NCBI GenBank assembly: GCA_964368875.1 | Contig: CAYJDG010000001.1 | Span: 92,347-156,346 of the forward strand | DNA length: 64,000 nucleotides | Direction of reading: 5' to 3' | DNA from: CAYJDG01 sp964368875 | Lineage (GTDB): Bacteria > Pseudomonadota > Alphaproteobacteria > Micavibrionales > Micavibrionaceae | Shown here: piece after piece, positions 52,784 through 61,879 of the stretch | How the letters are laid out: every line of letters starts with the position of its first letter | Position numbering within the stretch: position 1 is the stretch's first letter | Translations under genes and position numbers: made by a program | The notes under the pieces: model-generated | What the model was told of the DNA's origin: nothing | Database searches by the model: none | Seen by the model: the letters and a program-made list of their open reading frames with translations, nothing else

Positions 52784-53572
52784 ATGTCAAATACCACTCC
52801 CCCAACTGCCGCCGTTATCATCATTGGCAACGAGATACTCTCGGGCCGCACGCAGGACACCAATCTGCAGTGGATTGCCGACAAGATGACAGGTTTAGGG
52901 ATTCGCCTGTGCGAAGTGCGGGTTGTGCCAGATATTGAGTCGGTAATTGTAGATACGGTCAATGAACTGCGGGCTAAAGTAACGTATCTGTTCACCACCG
53001 GCGGGATCGGCCCGACTCATGACGACATCACTGCGGCCAGTATCGCCAAGGCATTTGGCGTCAAGCTGGTCACCGATCCTGAAGCGCGCCAACTTTTGCT
53101 GGCCCATTATGGCAGCGAAGACCAGCTCACCGTTCCGCGCCTGAAGATGGCGACGGTCCCCGAAGGATCGACATTGATCCAGAACCCGGTGTCTGCCGCA
53201 CCCGGCTTTAAAATCGGCAACGTTTATGTGATGGCCGGTGTGCCCCGCATAATGCAGGGTATGCTCGATGGGATTATCGCCGACCTTGAGCCCGGCCAGC
53301 CGATTGTTTCGAATACCGTGACCTGCGATCTGAGTGAAAGCATGATCGCGATTGATCTTGAAAATATTCAGAATAAATTCACTACCGTTGAGATCGGCAG
53401 CTATCCGCATTACCGCAGCGGCATTCTCGGTCTTAGCCTCGTCCTGCGCTCAAGCGACAACGATCCGCTGCATGAAGCCACCGGCATGGTGATCGAGATG
53501 ATCCGTAAGCACGGGGGCGAGCCGCGTGCGATCAGTGTAAAAACTCACGGGGCGGCTCTCGAAAAGCCTTAA
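52784..53572 (+). CDS. CinA N-terminal-domain (molybdopterin-binding fold) protein
   Basis: 262 residues from ATG 52784. IIIGNEILSGRTQDTN, FTTGGIGPTHDDITAAS and APGFKIGNVYVMAGVP match the COG1058 CinA N-domain; the C-terminal PncC amidase domain of full CinA is absent. This short form may act as an ADP-ribose or FAD-type pyrophosphatase, which is family knowledge only. Ends at a terminator. Confidence 0.87.
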   Translation: MSNTTPPTAAVIIIGNEILSGRTQDTNLQWIADKMTGLGIRLCEVRVVPDIESVIVDTVNELRAKVTYLFTTGGIGPTHDDITAASIAKAFGVKLVTDPEARQLLLAHYGSEDQLTVPRLKMATVPEGSTLIQNPVSAAPGFKIGNVYVMAGVPRIMQGMLDGIIADLEPGQPIVSNTVTCDLSESMIAIDLENIQNKFTTVEIGSYPHYRSGILGLSLVLRSSDNDPLHEATGMVIEMIRKHGGEPRAISVKTHGAALEKP

Positions 53573-53585
53573 GAAAAAGAAAACA

Positions 53586-53616
53586 AAAAACCCGGCATGT
53601 GAATGCCGGGTTTTTG
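53586..53616. terminator. bidirectional intrinsic terminator
   Basis: CCCGGCAT (53591-53598) and ATGCCGGG (53603-53610) with a GTGA loop, A-run before and T-run after, between the convergent CinA-like and cold-shock genes. Confidence 0.92.
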
Positions 53617-53637
53617 CAGAGCTGAATAAATCGAAAT

Positions 53638-53841
53638 CTATTCGGTTCTGAGATTCGTGGCAGAATTCTTGCCCTTATCCATCGTGACATCATACGAGAT
53701 CTTTTGACCTTCGTTGAGACCACGCAGGCCAGCTTTTTCAACTGCACTGATGTGAACGAACACATCTGCGCCGCCATCGTCAGGCTGAATGAAGCCGTAG
53801 CCTTTTTGAGTGTTAAACCATTTTACTGTTCCTTGAGCCAT
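53638..53841 (-). CDS. cold-shock domain protein
   Basis: 67 residues, a single OB-fold. MAQGTVKWFN, RNP1 KGYGFIQ and RNP2 DVFVHIS bind single-stranded RNA or DNA. A strong AAGGAGG site precedes ATG 53841, after a ~100-base leader that could fold. Which Csp paralogue it is cannot be said. Confidence 0.95.
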   Translation of the reverse strand: MAQGTVKWFNTQKGYGFIQPDDGGADVFVHISAVEKAGLRGLNEGQKISYDVTMDKGKNSATNLRTE

Positions 53842-54019
53842 CTTGCCCTCCTTAGTAGAAACCTTAGCAGCGCCCTTTGTGAAGGGTTATTGGCCCGAGC
53901 GATAGAGGGAAAAGTGATGTTTTGGAAATATTTTTGACGATTTGGTCGATTTGAGGACGATTATGGCCATTTTGCACCAGTCGGGGCGATGATCCGGCTA
54001 ACTGTCACTGAATTGGAAA

Positions 54020-54108
54020 TGGTGGCCCCGGCCGGACTTGAACCGGCACTCCAGTTGCCCGAAAGCAGATTTTAAGTCTGCTGCGTCTACCGATTTCGCC
54101 ACGGGGCC
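54020..54108 (-). tRNA. tRNA-Leu (anticodon UAA)
   Basis: 89 bases including an encoded CCA (54020-54022). The acceptor arms GGCCCCG and CGGGGCC pair fully with discriminator A, the anticodon stem GCAGA/TCTGC holds the loop CTTAAAA (anticodon TAA), a long variable arm follows, and the T-loop TTCAAGT is flanked by GCCGG/CCGGC. The long variable arm and UAA anticodon identify leucine. Confidence 0.97.
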
Positions 54109-54117
54109 ATAAAAGCC

Positions 54118-54146
54118 TTTAAATAGGAAAAGCAGGCCGGTTTCAA
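54118..54146 (-). promoter_or_regulatory. candidate promoter of the tRNA-Leu gene
   Basis: On the minus strand TTGAAA (54141-54146), a 17-base spacer and TTTAAA (54118-54123) end about 10 bases before the tRNA. The -35 box lies in the last codons of the MarR gene. Confidence 0.45.
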
Positions 54147-54505
54147 GCGGCGAGAGGGCGGGGTTCGAGAACTTTGCCCAGTTTCTGCATCAGGGTGCGC
54201 CCGCGCGGGGTCAGGGTCAGCTCTTTACGGCGGCGTTCGGTCGCCGAAATTTTGATTTCCACGAGGCCGTAGGGCTGGCCGTTCTGACGGTAATTTGAGA
54301 GCGCACCGACAATCCGCGAGACGGTTGAGAGCGTCAGGCCGACACGTTCGGCTAATGTGGTGAGGGAGCACCCTTCATCCAGAGAGATTTCGGCGAGACA
54401 CAGGGCGTATTGCAGCGGGAATTCCTGATCGACCTTTTGCAACTGGTGTAAGAGATCGAGAAATATCCGGGTGGTGGCCCGGTCCAGCTTGAGCTTGTCC
54501 GTCAT
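54143..54505 (-). CDS. MarR-type winged-helix regulator
   Basis: 120 residues. The wHTH (LTTLAERVGLTLSTVSRIVGALS) is followed by the wing with charged ERRRKELTLTPRGRTLM, the classic MarR layout; the flanking helices for dimerisation are short. A palindrome 39 bases ahead of the start is a likely own operator. Effector and target genes are unknown. Confidence 0.85.
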   Translation of the reverse strand: MTDKLKLDRATTRIFLDLLHQLQKVDQEFPLQYALCLAEISLDEGCSLTTLAERVGLTLSTVSRIVGALSNYRQNGQPYGLVEIKISATERRRKELTLTPRGRTLMQKLGKVLEPRPLAA

Positions 54506-54543
54506 CGTTCAATCCTGAGTCCCGTTGGTGCGCCGCCCATGGT

Positions 54544-54561
54544 GTCACAATCACTTGTGAC
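54544..54561 (-). promoter_or_regulatory. candidate operator of the MarR-type gene
   Basis: GTCACAA (54544-54550) and TTGTGAC (54555-54561) are a perfect inverted repeat with a TCAC centre, extended by TGGT/ACCA on the outside. Size and symmetry fit a MarR dimer site. Confidence 0.5.
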
Positions 54562-54644
54562 CAAGGCAGGTCAATTATTATTTCTTTATTCCATCTATTG
54601 ATATTATACAACGGTTTTATACCGAACTGAAAGGAGAACTCATA

Positions 54645-54749
54645 GTGAAGCGCTCCCAGGTAAGGGATTTTAAAATAGAGACTCAAGCGTCGCCCCCGCG
54701 ATTTAGCGTGTTCATTTATCATACAATTCTTATATTAATGTTAGGTTGA
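54645..54749 (+). CDS. possible small membrane protein (34 residues)
   Basis: GTG 54645 follows AAAGGAG at 8 bases. The product is basic at the start and ends in a hydrophobic stretch (FSVFIYHTILILMLG). The last 9 bases overlap the end of the convergent pentapeptide gene. It may be an artefact; only the site and hydrophobicity support it. Confidence 0.25.
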   Translation: MKRSQVRDFKIETQASPPRFSVFIYHTILILMLG

Positions 54750-55430
54750 TTTTTGCATTGCAATACAACTATCGGGCGAGTGACATTCGCGCATAGCACG
54801 TAGCAGTGTAATGGTTTTGAACAGATCGTGAGGCAATGGATCGCGAGCGCCACCAACCGGATGTTCAGGCCGCCAGATGCTGTAGGCGCAATGATAGAGA
54901 GCCTGACCAATCATCACATCCTCATCGAAGAGAATAACAGGAACTGCCAGACCCGCCACCACCAGAGGGATCTGCGACATGCGACAGGATTTATGTAGCG
55001 TCCTATAAAGCGTGCCATCCAGAGTGACGCACGCAGACAGATTAAGGCCGAGAGCAGAGGCACCTGAAAAAATACAATGGGCGAGTGTGGCCCCAGCGAC
55101 ATCGGTTCCGCCAAACGCCGCATCCGAAAAATCGCTGTGGCTCAGGTTGCTGTGGCAAAGACAGGTATTGAAGAGAGCTGCGCCAGAGAAGTTGCAATAG
55201 CTGAGGCCCGCTTCGGAGATATTTGCTCCGGTGAGATTGGCGCTGGAAAAGCTGGCGCCATGCAGATTGGCGCCATCAAGATTGATTTCGCTTAAATCTG
55301 CATGGGCCAGATCGACGCCGCGCAGATCTACTCCATCCCGCAAGGCGTCCTCCACGCATTCGCGTAAAGTCCGGTAATCTCCCGCAAAAAGCAGATTTTG
55401 GTCACGATGATGCAATTGAAATGTCTGCAC
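54741..55430 (-). CDS. pentapeptide-repeat protein
   Basis: 229 residues. About 30 tandem A(D/N)LxX-type pentapeptides fill residues 30-140 (for example ADLSEINLDGANLHGASF), forming a right-handed quadrilateral helix. The C-terminal ~75 residues are non-repetitive and Cys/His-containing. Roles in the family range from gyrase protection to unknown; no neighbour gives a clue. Confidence 0.85.
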   Translation of the reverse strand: MQTFQLHHRDQNLLFAGDYRTLRECVEDALRDGVDLRGVDLAHADLSEINLDGANLHGASFSSANLTGANISEAGLSYCNFSGAALFNTCLCHSNLSHSDFSDAAFGGTDVAGATLAHCIFSGASALGLNLSACVTLDGTLYRTLHKSCRMSQIPLVVAGLAVPVILFDEDVMIGQALYHCAYSIWRPEHPVGGARDPLPHDLFKTITLLRAMRECHSPDSCIAMQKST

Positions 55431-55618
55431 GACTTTCTCCCTAATACGTTTAATGTTCCAGCCAGCTTCCCCAGAAAGCTATCGCCGACTTAAAACAGTT
55501 GCTATTAATCAACAATTGACTAGATACAAATTATCAGAGGGAAAAGTCAAATAAAAAAGTAATTTCAGGGCAGGGGCTGGCCAGATAGAGTTTTTTTATT
55601 ACTTTGGTATGATCGACC

Positions 55619-57502
55619 ATGACCGAGACACCTCCCGCCAAGCCACTGAGCAGCCTTGAAACCGGCTGTGCCCTGATCAAGGCACAGGCGCAGATGCTGC
55701 CTGACACACCGGGTGTCTACCGCATGATCAATGCGAAGGGCGATGTGCTCTATGTTGGTAAGGCCAAATCACTCAAGAAGCGCGTTCTTAATTATACCAG
55801 CCCGACACGCCTGATAATCCGCATTCAACGCATGGTCGCTGAAACCGCAGCGATGGAGTTCATCCATACCCATACCGAGGTTGAAGCGCTGCTGCTGGAA
55901 GCCAACCTGATCAAAAAATTTAAGCCGTATTATAATATCCTGCTCAAGGACGATAAATCCTATCCGTATATATTGCTGACCTCTAACCACGAATTCCCAC
56001 ATGTAACCAAGCACCGCGGTGCGAAAGAAATCAAAGGGGATTATTACGGCCCGTTCGCATCCAACTGGGCGGTCAACCGGACGATCAGCACATTGCAGCG
56101 CGTCTTCATGTTGCGCAATTGCACAGACAGTTATTTTGCGCAGCGTAAGCGGCCTTGTCTGCAATATCACATCAAACGTTGTACCGCGCCGTGCGTCGGG
56201 TATGTCAGCAAAGAAGAGTATGGCGAGCAGGTTAAAGAAGCGAAGGCTTTCTTAAGCGGGCAAAGCAGCGCCATTCAGGGACGGCTGGCAACGGCGATGC
56301 AGGCCGCGAGCGACCGCAATGATTTCGAAACCGCCGCCAAATATCGTGACCGTATCCGCGCCTTGACGGCCGTGCAGGCGCATCAGGATGTCAATGTTAC
56401 GATCGAGGGCGATGTCGATGTGATTGGCGTAGCGCAGCGCGAAGGCCGCGTCTGTGTGCAGGTGTTCTTCTTCCGCAACGGCCAGAACTACGGCAACCGC
56501 GCGATCTTTCCGGTGCATGCTGATGGCGCGGACACAGCGGAAATTCTGACCTCTTTCATCATGCAATTTTATGACGGCAAGGATGCGCCGCGTGAAATCC
56601 TGATCAGTGAAAAGCTGCCTGAACAGAAACTGCTTGAGACGGCGCTCGCGTCACGGACCTACCAGATTGACAGGGTATCAATCATCACTCCGCAGCGGGG
56701 CTTGCGGGTGCGCCTGATGGAGTTTGTCCTTCGCAACGCCGAGGATGCATTGCAACGGCACCTGACTGAACGCAAAGGCGACGCGGTACTGCTGGAAGGG
56801 GTGGGCAAGCTCTTCGGTCTCGACGGGCCGCCGAAACGGGTTGAGGTTTATGATAACTCTCATATTTCAGGCACCAATATGGTGGGCGCGATGATCGTTG
56901 CCGGGCCCGAAGGCTTCCGCAAAGCCGCCTACCGCAAATTCAATATCCGGCAGGCTCAGGCCGCAGACGATTACGCCATGATGCGTGAGGTGATGACGCG
57001 GAGATTCGGTCGCGCGGTTGAGGAGGGTGTTGATCGTGAGGGCGTAGACTGGCCCGACCTTGTGCTGATCGATGGTGGGCTTGGGCAATTGAACGCCGTT
57101 GCCGACTGTCTGGCGGAGCTAGGTGTGGCAGATGACGTCACACTGGTTGGCATCGCCAAAGGGGAAGATCGCAATGCCGGACGTGAGAAGTTTTTCATGG
57201 CTGGACGAGATGTTTTTCAACTGCCTATAAATGATCCAATTTTACATTATTTGCAGAGATTACGGGACGAAGCGCATCGATTTGTGATCGGTGCCCATCG
57301 TACCCGCAGAGTCGGCCAGATCAGCCAGTCTCAGCTGGATGAGGTTCCGGGAATCGGGGCGAAACGCAAGAAAGCCCTGCTATTACACTTCGGATCGGCA
57401 CAGGCGGTAAAAGATGCGGGGCTGTCCGACCTTGAAATGGTCGAAGGAATTTCTACTGAAGTTGCACGTAAGGTCTATTTTTACTTTCACGAAACTACCT
57501 AA
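55619..57502 (+). CDS. uvrC: excinuclease ABC subunit C
   Basis: 627 residues. GIY-YIG nuclease (DTPGVYRMINAKGDVLYVGKA), UVR-type middle segment (NDFETAAKYRDRIRAL), RNase H-like endonuclease domain (EVYDNSHISGTNMVGAM; LVLIDGGLGQLN) and C-terminal HhH (VPGIGAKRKKALLLHFGS). It makes both incisions in nucleotide excision repair with UvrB. Confidence 0.97.
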   Translation: MTETPPAKPLSSLETGCALIKAQAQMLPDTPGVYRMINAKGDVLYVGKAKSLKKRVLNYTSPTRLIIRIQRMVAETAAMEFIHTHTEVEALLLEANLIKKFKPYYNILLKDDKSYPYILLTSNHEFPHVTKHRGAKEIKGDYYGPFASNWAVNRTISTLQRVFMLRNCTDSYFAQRKRPCLQYHIKRCTAPCVGYVSKEEYGEQVKEAKAFLSGQSSAIQGRLATAMQAASDRNDFETAAKYRDRIRALTAVQAHQDVNVTIEGDVDVIGVAQREGRVCVQVFFFRNGQNYGNRAIFPVHADGADTAEILTSFIMQFYDGKDAPREILISEKLPEQKLLETALASRTYQIDRVSIITPQRGLRVRLMEFVLRNAEDALQRHLTERKGDAVLLEGVGKLFGLDGPPKRVEVYDNSHISGTNMVGAMIVAGPEGFRKAAYRKFNIRQAQAADDYAMMREVMTRRFGRAVEEGVDREGVDWPDLVLIDGGLGQLNAVADCLAELGVADDVTLVGIAKGEDRNAGREKFFMAGRDVFQLPINDPILHYLQRLRDEAHRFVIGAHRTRRVGQISQSQLDEVPGIGAKRKKALLLHFGSAQAVKDAGLSDLEMVEGISTEVARKVYFYFHETT

Positions 57503-57554
57503 TTGCCTGTTTTTCATGTACAATAGATATATGCACACAAAGTCCTAAAAGGGC

Positions 57555-57584
57555 TTGCGGCTTCCGCTTTTTGCGTGCTAGTTT
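57555..57584 (+). promoter_or_regulatory. candidate promoter of the bactofilin gene
   Basis: TTGCGG (57555-57560), then a T-run and TGC-TAGTTT (from 57576). The same pattern as at 19699 ahead of atpH. About 100 bases before the start. Confidence 0.35.
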
Positions 57585-57682
57585 TCACTCATCATCACGG
57601 ACAATTAAAGACCAAGAAATACAACGCCTTAAGGCTGTATGCTGGATTTTTGACCGAGACACACAACGAGGCTTAAAGAACT

Positions 57683-58429
57683 ATGTTCCATCGTCCAAAT
57701 ACACCGGGTACGCCGAACTCTCCTGCTGCCCAACCGACTACCACCCAAAACAACTCACCCGCAACACCATCTGCACCTATGACACCTATGACCCAAGGGG
57801 AACCTGAAAAAATGTCTCAGCCGACACCTCCAGCTGATGCTGGCGATACCACCGAAGCTCCACGCTCTGCCGATATTCCGGCCAGCCCATTTCAACGCCC
57901 GGGCGCTCCAGCCCAACCGGCTGCCCCAGCCCTGAACCCCCGCGTCGCCGGCAATTATGCCGCGTACCCGGCTTATGGTTCACCAAGCCCGATCGGCTCG
58001 ACCGCAGCGGACACCAACAAGCGCCGCCTGATCATCGGTGAAGGCATCACCATGTCCGGTGAAATCGAATCCTGTGATCACCTCGTCGTCGAAGGAACCG
58101 TCGAAGCTGCCCTCAAAGGCGCGAACGTTCTCGAGATCAACGAGAAAGGCATGTTCTACGGCACTGTTGAAATCAACGAAGCCACCATCGCCGGCAAGTT
58201 CGAAGGCGAAATCACCGTCAACGGTCGCCTGACCATCCGTGGTACCGGTTCCGTGACCGGCGCGATCACTTACAAAGAACTGGCTGTTGAAGCCGGTGCA
58301 GTTATCGACGGCAAGCTCTCTATCCTGGGAGGCAAAGGGGCATCCTCCGAAAAAAAGTCGCCTAGGGCTGCTGCTGTAGCTAAACCGCTGGAAGAGCTAC
58401 CGATCCTCCAGCGCGCCGCAGCCCAATAA
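57683..58429 (+). CDS. bactofilin (polymer-forming cytoskeletal protein)
   Basis: 248 residues. A Pro/Ala/Ser-rich disordered N-terminal region (1-110), then the bactofilin beta-helix from about 113 to 220: IIGEGITMSGEIESCDHLVVEG, EGEITVNGRLTIRGTGSVTG. It forms nucleotide-free filaments at the membrane used in cell shape and stalk or pilus placement. The N-terminal length is greater than in classic BacA. Ends at a terminator. Confidence 0.92.
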   Translation: MFHRPNTPGTPNSPAAQPTTTQNNSPATPSAPMTPMTQGEPEKMSQPTPPADAGDTTEAPRSADIPASPFQRPGAPAQPAAPALNPRVAGNYAAYPAYGSPSPIGSTAADTNKRRLIIGEGITMSGEIESCDHLVVEGTVEAALKGANVLEINEKGMFYGTVEINEATIAGKFEGEITVNGRLTIRGTGSVTGAITYKELAVEAGAVIDGKLSILGGKGASSEKKSPRAAAVAKPLEELPILQRAAAQ

Positions 58430-58450
58430 AAAGCCTCTAGATTTTATAAG

Positions 58451-58478
58451 AAGGCCGGACATGTTCCGGCCTTTTTTA
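58451..58478 (+). terminator. intrinsic terminator of the bactofilin gene
   Basis: AAGGCCGGA (58451-58459) and TCCGGCCTT (58465-58473) around CATGT, followed by T-run. Confidence 0.93.
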
Positions 58479-58541
58479 TTGACATAATTATTGATGCTCT
58501 GTAGGTTGCCCTTATATTTCTGTCAAACCAAGAGGGTGTTC

Positions 58542-59516
58542 ATGAGTTGGGGTGCAAAACTGTGGTCATGGCTGAGTGGTGACGCTGTTCCTAATCCTTC
58601 AGCTCGTTCTGCCGCGCAAGCTCCTGCACCGACCCCGGTGTTTCCAAGTTCTCCACCACCCGTGCAGCAGGCTTTCAATGAAGCGAGCGACCGCGATTAT
58701 ATTCTTGGGGCCCTCTCAGCTGCGCTCGACCAACGTGATGGAGCCGCAGTGTGCGAAGAGGTCGGCAACCTGATCGATGCCGCCGACACTCTGGCTGAAT
58801 GTCTGGATTTTCTGCAGGCAACTTTGTCTACTGTTGCAACATGGGACGATCATCAAGTCCTGCTGAATCTGGTTACACTCATCAACGGATTTGAGGATGA
58901 TGGTAATAACGTCGAGGTGATGGTAAATGAAGTCCTGCTCGGCAGATTGCAGGCAATTGAATTAAAAGACCCTGCACTGGCGATGTCGCTTTATGTATCT
59001 TTTCTGAGCAGTGATAATATTACCGACCGACAGATCGATGCCATCGCCGACCGTATAGAGTGCATGGCGAAAGCTGCAGATCCGGTGCATATTCCGGGCT
59101 ATCTTGAACATCTCTATGAAGCTCAGGACACGCTCGATGAAGGCTTGACCGCACGCACTTTAGTGCAGGATCAAATTCTTCATCTGGGCAGAGTGATCGA
59201 AGCGCATGATCCGTTTCATACACTGATGGCCTATAAGGCTGTCTATGAGGAAGCGGATAAAAGCGATCCTCGCAATGAGGATATGTGTCGTAAAATTCTG
59301 GATGTATCGAAGGCACTGATGTTCGCCTATCCGGAACAGGTGGATGAAGCGCTGCAACTGGTCAGCGAACACGCCGAATCTCCGTTGGATGAGCAGGCAG
59401 ATGAGATGCTTGAGATGTTATCCCAGAGAGAAGGGGGTAACGCCTATGACGATGTTGAGCCGATGGCTCCTGCTAATTTTCTGCTGAAACATGCGGCTAC
59501 TACACGCGCCCCTTAG
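58542..59516 (+). CDS. acidic helical protein, unknown
   Basis: 324 residues from ATG 58542 with AGAGGG at 58531. A Trp-rich amphipathic start (SWGAKLWSWLSG), a Pro/Ala-rich linker, then an all-helical acidic body. The start resembles membrane-surface anchors. No catalytic motif or family recognised. A TTGACA lies at 58480, just behind the bactofilin terminator. Its stop overlaps the convergent nth gene by 4 bases. Confidence 0.6.
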   Translation: MSWGAKLWSWLSGDAVPNPSARSAAQAPAPTPVFPSSPPPVQQAFNEASDRDYILGALSAALDQRDGAAVCEEVGNLIDAADTLAECLDFLQATLSTVATWDDHQVLLNLVTLINGFEDDGNNVEVMVNEVLLGRLQAIELKDPALAMSLYVSFLSSDNITDRQIDAIADRIECMAKAADPVHIPGYLEHLYEAQDTLDEGLTARTLVQDQILHLGRVIEAHDPFHTLMAYKAVYEEADKSDPRNEDMCRKILDVSKALMFAYPEQVDEALQLVSEHAESPLDEQADEMLEMLSQREGGNAYDDVEPMAPANFLLKHAATTRAP

Positions 59517-60154
59517 GATTTATTCAAAAGTTTTTTCCCAAACGGGCATAAGTCGAGCACAGGACAGGTAGCGCAGGCTGGGTTACGCGCTTTGCAGATG
59601 TAACGCCCATGCAGGATCAGCCAGTGGTGGGCGTGGCGGCGAAATTCCTTTGGCACGCGTTTATCGAGTTTCTCTTCGACCTGTTCAACCGTTTTTCCAG
59701 AGGCGAGACCGGTGCGGTTGCTGACGCGGAAGACATGTGTGTCGACGGCGAAGGTTTCCTCACCCCATGCGATGTTCATGACGACGTTAGCAGTCTTACG
59801 GCCCACGCCGGGGAGCTTGACCAGTTCGTCGCGGGTGCGGGGAATTTCCCCGCCATAGTCGTTGACCAGAATTTCAGAGAGGGCGATGACGTTTTTAGCT
59901 TTGCCGTTATAGAGGCCGATGGTTTTGATGTGCTCTTTCAAACCCTCTAGTCCAAGTTTCAGCATTTTTTCCGGGGTGTCGGCTTTTTTGAAAAGGGCGC
60001 GGGTCGCCTTATTCACACCAGCATCAGTCGCCTGCGCCGAAAGCACGACAGCAACGAGCAGGGTGTAGGGGTTCACATACTCAAGCTCGCCCTTCGGTTC
60101 TGGATTGGCGGCATGCAGTCGGCTGAAGAATTCATGGATCTGGGCGGGTTTCAT
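59513..60154 (-). CDS. nth: endonuclease III
   Basis: 213 residues. HhH motif KLPGVGRKTANVV with K120, catalytic D138 in FAVDTHVFR, and the Fe-S cluster signature C-x6-C-x2-C-x5-C at the C-terminus (ICKARNPACATC). Removes oxidised pyrimidines. Divergent from the Ada-like gene. Confidence 0.96.
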   Translation of the reverse strand: MKPAQIHEFFSRLHAANPEPKGELEYVNPYTLLVAVVLSAQATDAGVNKATRALFKKADTPEKMLKLGLEGLKEHIKTIGLYNGKAKNVIALSEILVNDYGGEIPRTRDELVKLPGVGRKTANVVMNIAWGEETFAVDTHVFRVSNRTGLASGKTVEQVEEKLDKRVPKEFRRHAHHWLILHGRYICKARNPACATCPVLDLCPFGKKLLNKS

Positions 60155-60216
60155 GGGCGTAAGATTAGCACAAGAAACGGATTGAGCCAGTCTGGCATGA
60201 TCCCTATATTCAGGGC

Positions 60217-61059
60217 ATGACCAGCACTGCAGCCAAACTCACCGATGCCATCGATTATCTTGTCGCCCATTATCAGGAGCAGCCTGAGCTGGACGATCTG
60301 GCGGCACGTTTCGGCTATGAGCCAACTTATTTTCAAAAGATTTTCCGCGATTATATCGGCATCAGCCCGAAACGGTTCGTACAGTTCATGAGCTTGCGCA
60401 CGGCGCAGGATTTTCTCCTGCAGGGAGCGAGTACGCTGGATGCAGCCTATGCCGCAGGGTTATCTGGTAACGGACGGCTACACGATCTCTTCGTTCAATG
60501 CGAGGCGATGACGCCGGGCGAATTCCAGAAGCGCGGACAAGGCGTTGCCGTGCGCTATGGATTTTTTCCAAGTCCTCTGGGTGAATTGATGGTTGCGATT
60601 ACAGAGCGCGGTGTGTGCTGGCTTGGGTTCCGTGTTGATGAAAGCCGCGATCAGTCGATTGCACGCGTGAAAAAACAATTTCCGTCAGCCCAGTTTATCC
60701 TTGATCAGGATGCAACGTCCCCAGCGATGGAGCAGATCATGAAAATCTGGAACGGACAGGGCGACCGCAAGAAAAAGCTGAAGCTTGATCTGGTGGGAAC
60801 CAACTTCCAGATTCAAGTCTGGCAGGCAATGCTGAAAATTCCGATGGGCGTGACGGTCAGTTATAAAACGTTGGCAGATGCCTTAGGTAAGCCGAGCGCA
60901 TCCCGCGCAGTGGGCGGGGCTGTCGGTGCAAATCCGATTTCACTGCTCATCCCATGTCATCGCGTGATCCAGCAATCAGGGATCATCGAGAATTATGGCT
61001 GGGGCAGTCCGCGTAAAAAGGCAATTCTGGGCGTAGAGGTCGCAGCCCTGGACGCTTGA
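60217..61059 (+). CDS. AraC-type regulator fused to O6-methylguanine-DNA methyltransferase (Ada-like)
   Basis: 280 residues. The AraC HTH (LDDLAARFGYEPTYFQKIFRDYIGISPKRF) fills about 15-105; the alkyltransferase domain follows with PCHRVIQ, whose Cys accepts the alkyl group, and the asparagine hinge segment GAVGANPISLLI. The N-terminal zinc/Cys38 domain of E. coli Ada is absent, so phosphotriester sensing is lost. It could both repair and activate genes. Confidence 0.93.
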   Translation: MTSTAAKLTDAIDYLVAHYQEQPELDDLAARFGYEPTYFQKIFRDYIGISPKRFVQFMSLRTAQDFLLQGASTLDAAYAAGLSGNGRLHDLFVQCEAMTPGEFQKRGQGVAVRYGFFPSPLGELMVAITERGVCWLGFRVDESRDQSIARVKKQFPSAQFILDQDATSPAMEQIMKIWNGQGDRKKKLKLDLVGTNFQIQVWQAMLKIPMGVTVSYKTLADALGKPSASRAVGGAVGANPISLLIPCHRVIQQSGIIENYGWGSPRKKAILGVEVAALDA

Positions 61060-61060
61060 T

Positions 61061-61825
61061 TTAATCGATGCGCAAACAATCCTGCATTCCATAGAGACCG
61101 GGTGGCTGATCTCCAAGCCAGCGTGCAACATGTACGGCACCTTTGGCAAACAGGGCCCGGTCGGTGGCGCGATGGGTGAGTTCAAGGCGTTCGCCCTGCC
61201 CATAGAAAAATACGGTATGTTCGCCGACCACGTCGCCGCCACGGAGCGTGGCAAAGCCGATATCATCGGGCTTGCGTTTGCCGGTATGGCCTTCGCGGGC
61301 GTAGACGGCGTGGTCTTTCAAATCAATGTTCCGGCCTTCCGCAGCGGCGCGGCCCAGTGCTAGCGCAGTCCCTGACGGTGCGTCGACTTTATTGGAATGG
61401 TGGGTCTCAAGGATTTCGATGGCGTAGTCGTTGTTCAGCAGGGCCGCCGCTTTTTGCACGAGGGCCGCGAGAATATTCACGCCGAGGCTGGTATTAGCCG
61501 AGACAAGTATAGGGGCTGACTGCGCTGATTTGGCGATTTGTTCAAGCTGGGCGGCTGTAAGCCCAGTCGTGCCAATCAGAAGGCCTTTGCCATGCTTGGC
61601 CGCAAGGGCGGCATGCTCGACACTGGATTCGGGCGAGGTAAAATCAATGACGACATCGGCGGCTTCAAAGAGAGCATCGGCTTCAGGGAAAATTTTGACG
61701 CTGGAGGGGGGCGCGACTTGGTCGCGGTAGGTTCCGCCCGCCAAAGTCAGGTCGGCCGCAGCCTCAACTTCTTTGATCAGAAGTTGCCCCATCCGCCCGG
61801 TACAGCCTGTAATGCCTATTTTCAT
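61061..61825 (-). CDS. dapB: 4-hydroxy-tetrahydrodipicolinate reductase
   Basis: 254 residues from ATG 61825. NAD(P)-binding GITGCTGRMGQLL, catalytic ETHHSNKVDAPSGTAL with the His pair and Lys, and the closing ALFAKGAVHVARWL. Second step of lysine/diaminopimelate synthesis. In alphaproteobacteria dapB often lies between nth and dnaJ, as here. Confidence 0.95.
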   Translation of the reverse strand: MKIGITGCTGRMGQLLIKEVEAAADLTLAGGTYRDQVAPPSSVKIFPEADALFEAADVVIDFTSPESSVEHAALAAKHGKGLLIGTTGLTAAQLEQIAKSAQSAPILVSANTSLGVNILAALVQKAAALLNNDYAIEILETHHSNKVDAPSGTALALGRAAAEGRNIDLKDHAVYAREGHTGKRKPDDIGFATLRGGDVVGEHTVFFYGQGERLELTHRATDRALFAKGAVHVARWLGDQPPGLYGMQDCLRID

Positions 61826-61879
61826 GGCCTGATTATAAACATCTAATTCATTGAAATACATAGAAAAAACACTGAATGC

